NCBI GenBank assembly: GCA_003427395.1
Contig: BFEA01000095.1
Location: 298,365-331,966 of the forward strand
Length of the DNA: 33,602 nucleotides
Direction of reading: 5' to 3'
DNA from: Chara braunii
Taxonomy: Eukaryota > Streptophyta > Charophyceae > Charales > Characeae
Part shown: piece by piece, positions 30,071 through 33,602 of the stretch
Numbering within the stretch: position 1 is the first letter of the stretch
Layout: each line of letters opens with the position of its first letter
Translations under genes and position numbers: made by a program
The notes under the pieces: generated by a model
The model's input: only the letters and a program-made list of their open reading frames with translations
Told to the model about the DNA's origin: nothing
Database searches by the model: none

Positions 30071-30653
30071 AAGAAGAGAATCTGATGGAGATGGGACGAG
30101 AACAGGTCGAGGGGACATGGCATTGCAGAAGAGAGAGTTTGCTTTTCTTGTTGATTATTGTCTCAAGTTATTGATTGCATGATGTTGCGTGCATCCGGTC
30201 TATCATGATGATATAGTTATGGCCAACTTGACATCGCGTCTGATCAGAGTCATCAGACTCTGACCCCGTCTTGGCCGGCATTTCACAAACAAAGGGTCCC
30301 TAAAGGGGAAACGAGGGCTGAGGGGACCTAGTATTCAATGTGCACTGGAGGTTGAATTGTGTCCATGCCTCTAGCCGTGACGGTCCTGCTTTTCTGTAAT
30401 CAATACAAGTTGGTTCGCATGCTTGCTGCACCCATCTACTGACACTCTCAGACTGAGAGTATGCTAAGCCTTATCGAAGCAGACTCTGAGATTGAAACAC
30501 AATTATTCCAGTCTTGCAGGTGGCCTTGGCCATTGTTCAAGGGCCATCAACTTGAAGGCCCATTGCAAGGGTTTTATCATTTTTTGGGCTCATAAAAATG
30601 CGTAATCTGGTGCTGGAATTTGCCCGCCACTGCCTCCAGGTCCTCTTTTTTGG

Positions 30654-30704
30654 CCTAACCTCCGAAATTTCCGTCTTAGCAATTCGGAAATTTCGGAGGT
30701 TAGG
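30654..30704. repeat. Perfect 20-bp inverted repeat, 11-nt loop
   Basis: The left arm CCTAACCTCCGAAATTTCCG (30654-30673) and its exact complement at 30685-30704 enclose the loop TCTTAGCAATT. Outer CTGGTGC (30607-30613) and GCACCAG (30714-30720) can also pair, so the structure may be larger. It could be a small MITE, a hairpin RNA or a cruciform; nothing around it decides. Confidence 0.85.
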
Positions 30705-31083
30705 GCATCCTCGCACCAGGACTTGACAGAATGGCATGCAGCTAGCTGGTCGAAGGTAATTTAAAATGATATTCATTTTGCTCATCTCCCATAGAATCAC
30801 GCTGCGTGGTACAACTTGGAACTCAGTCTGGCTGATGGAGGACCAGTGGCGCTGCGTGGTAGCATGCCTGTGAAGCGAAGCGAAGGGAACGGAAGTGGGG
30901 CATTTTAACGTGTCAGAATCTGGTCAGACTCTGCATCTAGAAGTAGATTATGAGACGGCAGCCGCCTCTTTTTTTCTTTTTCTTTCTTTCCTTTTGTGTA
31001 CAGAAACGGTTTTTGATCTGGTAGTGGTTTTGGCGTTGCCGTCTGAGGAACGTCATGATCATCTTCTCCGAGTCCAGCCCCTG

Positions 31084-31152
31084 TGGCTAGCCGGTACATT
31101 CATCATACATGTACTAACTACTGTTCATGACACCGGTCATGAGTTCGAATCG
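31084..31152 (+). other. tRNA-like A/B-box pair, possible SINE head
   Basis: TGGCTAGCCGG (31084-31094) resembles a pol III A box (TRGCNNAGYNGG, one base short) and GAGTTCGAATCG (31141-31152) a B box. CATGA and TCGTG can pair around GTTCGAA. The order and spacing fit a tRNA-derived SINE. The cloverleaf is poor, so it is not a functional tRNA. Confidence 0.25.
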
Positions 31153-31320
31153 TGATGGAATGACATGGATACAGCGATGTTAAGGGCTGCGTTCTTTGAT
31201 TTTTTCTCCCCCAAAATCGGGGTCATTGCAAGCCTTGTTGTTACCCTTTGGCCGTGGCACTCGGAGGCTCGTCTACAGTCAGTCAGGGGCATGTACTCAG
31301 TCTCTCCAAGCTGTTTTTCT

Positions 31321-31490
31321 CTTCACACACACACACACAGTGTCACACAGTGTCACACACACTGTCACACACACAGACAATGTCACACAGTGTCACACAC
31401 ACAGTGTCACACAATGTCACACAGTGTCACACAGTGTCACCCACTGTCACACACAATGTCACACAGTGTCACACACACACTTACACACAT
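31321..31490. repeat. (CACACAGTGT)n minisatellite
   Basis: About 15 variants of GTCACACAGT/GTCACACACA in tandem. The unit is partly self-complementary (ACAGTGT). Confidence 0.9.
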
Positions 31491-31535
31491 ATATGACCTC
31501 CTGATGAGTCCGTAGAAGTCCGATGAAACGGTCAA
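31487..31535 (+). ncRNA. Hammerhead-like sequence, weak
   Basis: CUGAUGA (31501-31507) and GAAAC (31525-31529) are spaced as in a hammerhead, with a GUC-like triplet after them. Helix II would have only about 3 pairs, and helix I does not form in the right register. UGACC and GGUCA flank the core. It is either a decayed ribozyme or chance. Confidence 0.2.
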
Positions 31536-31751
31536 GCACAGGCATTCTTTTTTTGTTGGAGACTTGGGAGTTGTGTATGGCAAACATGATACCACACACA
31601 CAGACAAACACAGACACAGCACAATGTATTGTTTCTCTCTTTCGTACTCTTCATCTTTTCCTCGGGCGGCTTGTGCGTTTCATCTGTGACGACCTTGAAC
31701 CGTGTCTGTTGCCTGAGTCCCGACCCAATCTCTGCACTTCATGAGACGAAG

Positions 31752-31754
<3 letters not shown>

Positions 31755-31831
<77 letters not shown>

Positions 31832-31832
31832 N

Positions 31833-31920
<88 letters not shown>
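31755..31920. repeat. (CT)n then (GT)n microsatellite with one undetermined base
   Basis: A (CT)n of about 130 bp with N at 31832 passes into (GT)n (31886-31920). The true length is unknown. Confidence 0.95.
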
Positions 31921-31922
<2 letters not shown>

Positions 31923-31927
31923 TCTCT

Positions 31928-32075
31928 TGTGGTCCTCAAATTTGCCGTCCTTGCCGCAGTTAGTTTCCTTCGCTGTACTTGTTGCCGTCATTGCTCTCTC
32001 TCTCTCTCTGTGGTCCTCAAATTTGCCGTCCTTGCCGCAGTTAGTTTCCTTAGCTGTACTTGTTGCCGTCATTGC
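31928..32075. repeat. 67-bp tandem duplication separated by (CT)n
   Basis: The 67 bp starting TGTGGTCCTCAAATTTGCCG at 31928 recurs at 32009 with one mismatch (C to A). The copies are separated by a short CT run, so the duplication is recent. Confidence 0.9.
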
Positions 32076-32168
32076 ATTAAATTTTCCCTTTCGCCATACC
32101 TGTTGCTGTCAACGACTAATGTTGTATGTTGTGTAATTATATATTTGTTATATTCTTTTTGTTTCAGA

Positions 32169-32291
32169 ATGTCTGATTTCGATGACATGTGTGCAATAAT
32201 GCAATCCCTTTGGAGTCTGGACCAAACCTCGGAAGCCGGACAGTGTTCGTTTTGCGTTGTACTTCCCCTTGAACTTAGTCTACTACGGTAA
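32169..32291 (+). CDS. Possible small exon with splice signals (40 codons)
   Basis: A T-rich tract ending TTTTTGTTTCAG (32156-32167), with a CTAAT branch-like site about 50 nt upstream, makes a good plant 3' splice site. ATG follows at 32169 (MSDFDDMCAIMQSLW) and runs 40 codons to TAA 32289-32291. ACG/GTAACG at 32287 could be a donor, making 32168-32286 an internal or first coding exon. No product is recognised, and no partner exon could be identified. Confidence 0.25.
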   Translation: MSDFDDMCAIMQSLWSLDQTSEAGQCSFCVVLPLELSLLR

Positions 32292-33602
32292 CGGTCTTCA
32301 CCAGAGTAGAACGCCCGGTCAATAACATCTCTGCATCAGGACTGGACGTTGCACCAAATACAGTTATAAATGACGGGGCATTCTATTCGGGGCTTGAATA
32401 CGGTAGACTAGCAGAAGCAACTCGATTCTGAAGTTTTTTGTTTTTTTTTTTTGGCTTCAAGCAAATCTGGCAATCCCGCCAAGCGAGGCTGGGGTGGGGG
32501 GAAGGAGGATGCCGCAGACATCTCTTCTTTGTTGGAGGCCGACATTCGTAAATGATGATTCCCCTCCATTGCCCCCAATGATGATTCCCCCCCCCCCCGC
32601 CCCCCTTCCCCCCCTATCTCTTCCGACTCCCTGCGAGGCAGCAAGGGGCGACTGGCAGGCTCACTGACAGTTGCTCGGGCTCACAATGCGTTTTTTTTTG
32701 TTTTTTTTTTTTTGTTTTTTTTGGGAGAACTATAAAACATTATATTGCACAAAAAACCGGAAGGTTTGGGCTCACAACGCGGTTTCAAATCATCGACGTG
32801 GTGTTTTTTGCTGCGGTCCGTTGATCTTCGTCGTTCGGCCTTGAAGCTGGTTGAGTGACAATGAGTGTGTAGTGGAGTCTAAGTCGACCAAATTGCTTGT
32901 CAGCCAATTGAATGAAGGAGGGCGAGAGGATTGGAGGGGGGAGGGGTGCATTTGGGATTTGTAGAAGTTAGGGTGCTCTTCCTCCCGGTATTATGGCAGT
33001 AGAAATTCTAGTAGTATTCTCTAGGCAAACTCCTAGTCTCCTAGATGATTTTTCCTTGTGTAGGTCGTCCCTGTTCACTAGTACGCGATCTGATTTCCGC
33101 CTCTTTTTTTTTTTTCAAAAAAAATCGAAGCTACTTAGAAAATGACTACGACAAACTTCAGCCTAGATATTAACAGAAAAAAAAAGTATTTCTCTATTAG
33201 AAAAAAGACTATACTTTTGAATCAGATAAAAAGATTACTAAATCAGAAGCAAAAAAAATCATGATAGAAAGGCACCTTCAAGTGGAGGTTGCTATGAGCT
33301 TGTAGACTTGTAGTTTTATTTATTTGACTTTAGTTGCTGCAACTTTCCGAAGTGGTGTAATTTTTTATTTTTTTTTCAATTTTTCCCCGAAGTGGTGTAA
33401 TTTTTGGTTTGTTCAAGGAGCGCGAGCTCGGTATCGACAACGGGAATCAACTTGTTGTGGGATGGAGCCCTTCGCCGCAGGGGTACGTAAGGTGGGAGAG
33501 CAAACACTTCATGAAAAGTAGACATTTCGTAAAAATTGCATCCAATTCAAAAAAACTTGATGACAAAACAACAACAACAACAACAACAACAACAAAAAAA
33601 AA
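32292..33602. other. Intergenic, T- and A-rich, no gene seen
   Basis: Contains T tracts (32432-32451, 32691-32720), C-rich tracts (32588-32613), and an AT-rich segment (33100-33260). AGTGGTGTAATTTTT is repeated at 33350 and 33391. No supported gene. Confidence 0.5.
33565..33602. repeat. (CAA)n and A-tract at window end
   Basis: About 9 ACA/CAA units ending in at least 9 A, cut by the window edge. It could be a simple repeat or the tail of a plus-strand retroelement. Confidence 0.8.

Larger units (their letters stand above)
28252..30640. other. Intergenic, no confident gene
   Basis: Open frames here are short or purine-rich and show no family motif. Recurrent GGAGTCTCAGG or GGAGACTCAG words (28769, 29327, 29483) hint at an old low-copy repeat. 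Small hairpins occur at 30245-30262 (CAGAGTC, loop ATCA, GACTCTG) and 30444-30460 (ACTCTCAG, A, CTGAGAGT). Confidence 0.45.

Noticed and set aside
29563-30123. Arg/Glu-rich plus-strand and Ser/Leu-rich minus-strand frames
   Set aside because: Purine-rich low complexity keeps all frames open; no start context or domain.
31629-32291. 220-codon plus-strand frame
   Set aside because: Mostly (CT)n and (GT)n translated as Leu-Ser and Val-Cys, crossing the N at 31832. Only the last 40 codons have independent splice-site support.

Overview
The window looks like repeat-rich nuclear DNA of a green plant or alga. Evidence: two degenerate plant-type LINE retrotransposons with A-tails, many long CT/GA, GT and CTT microsatellites, minisatellites, and one long ORF with a plant-style MA start. 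My best guess at the organism is a charophyte such as Chara. That is inference from the look of the LINEs and repeats, not from a search. No bacterial operons, rRNA, CRISPR array or convincing tRNA were seen.

Layout. Positions 1-3465 hold no recognisable gene, only short diverged tandem repeats. Positions 3741-15334 are mostly one minus-strand LINE (LINE-A) flanked by a candidate 9-bp target duplication. Its ORF2 (endonuclease, reverse transcriptase, C-terminal zinc motif) lies at 4525-8435 and is broken by one frameshift and two in-frame stops. Its ORF1 is split: the C-terminal end is at 8413-8648 and the N-terminal 736 codons are at 12470-14680. Between them sits a second, 5'-truncated minus-strand LINE (LINE-B, about 8649-12455). 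The two LINEs differ in protein sequence, yet they share an identical 23-nt hairpin-forming motif near their 3' ends.

Positions 15335-18400 are non-coding but structured. Two hammerhead ribozyme motifs of the minimal type-I kind (very short helix III) lie on the plus strand at 15571-15630 and 18217-18272. Both follow a dispersed repeat that also occurs just left of LINE-A. Between them lie two inverted copies of a foldback element and a third partial copy. Penelope-like elements and animal retrozymes carry ribozymes of this architecture, so this stretch may hold remnants of such an element. No reverse transcriptase for one was found.

Positions 18526-19560 are microsatellites. The one convincing host gene is at 19890-22988 (+): a 1032-residue coiled-coil protein of unknown family with a duplicated R-x-W-A-W-E motif.

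Positions 22989-33602 contain no confident gene. They hold a 57-bp minisatellite, a TGGACCATGG minisatellite, a cluster of three CACGTGTC (G-box/ABRE-like) sites, a perfect 20-bp hairpin, a tRNA-like A/B-box pair, a weak third hammerhead-like motif, a possible small exon with good splice signals near 32168, and many simple repeats. Two of the microsatellites contain a single undetermined base.
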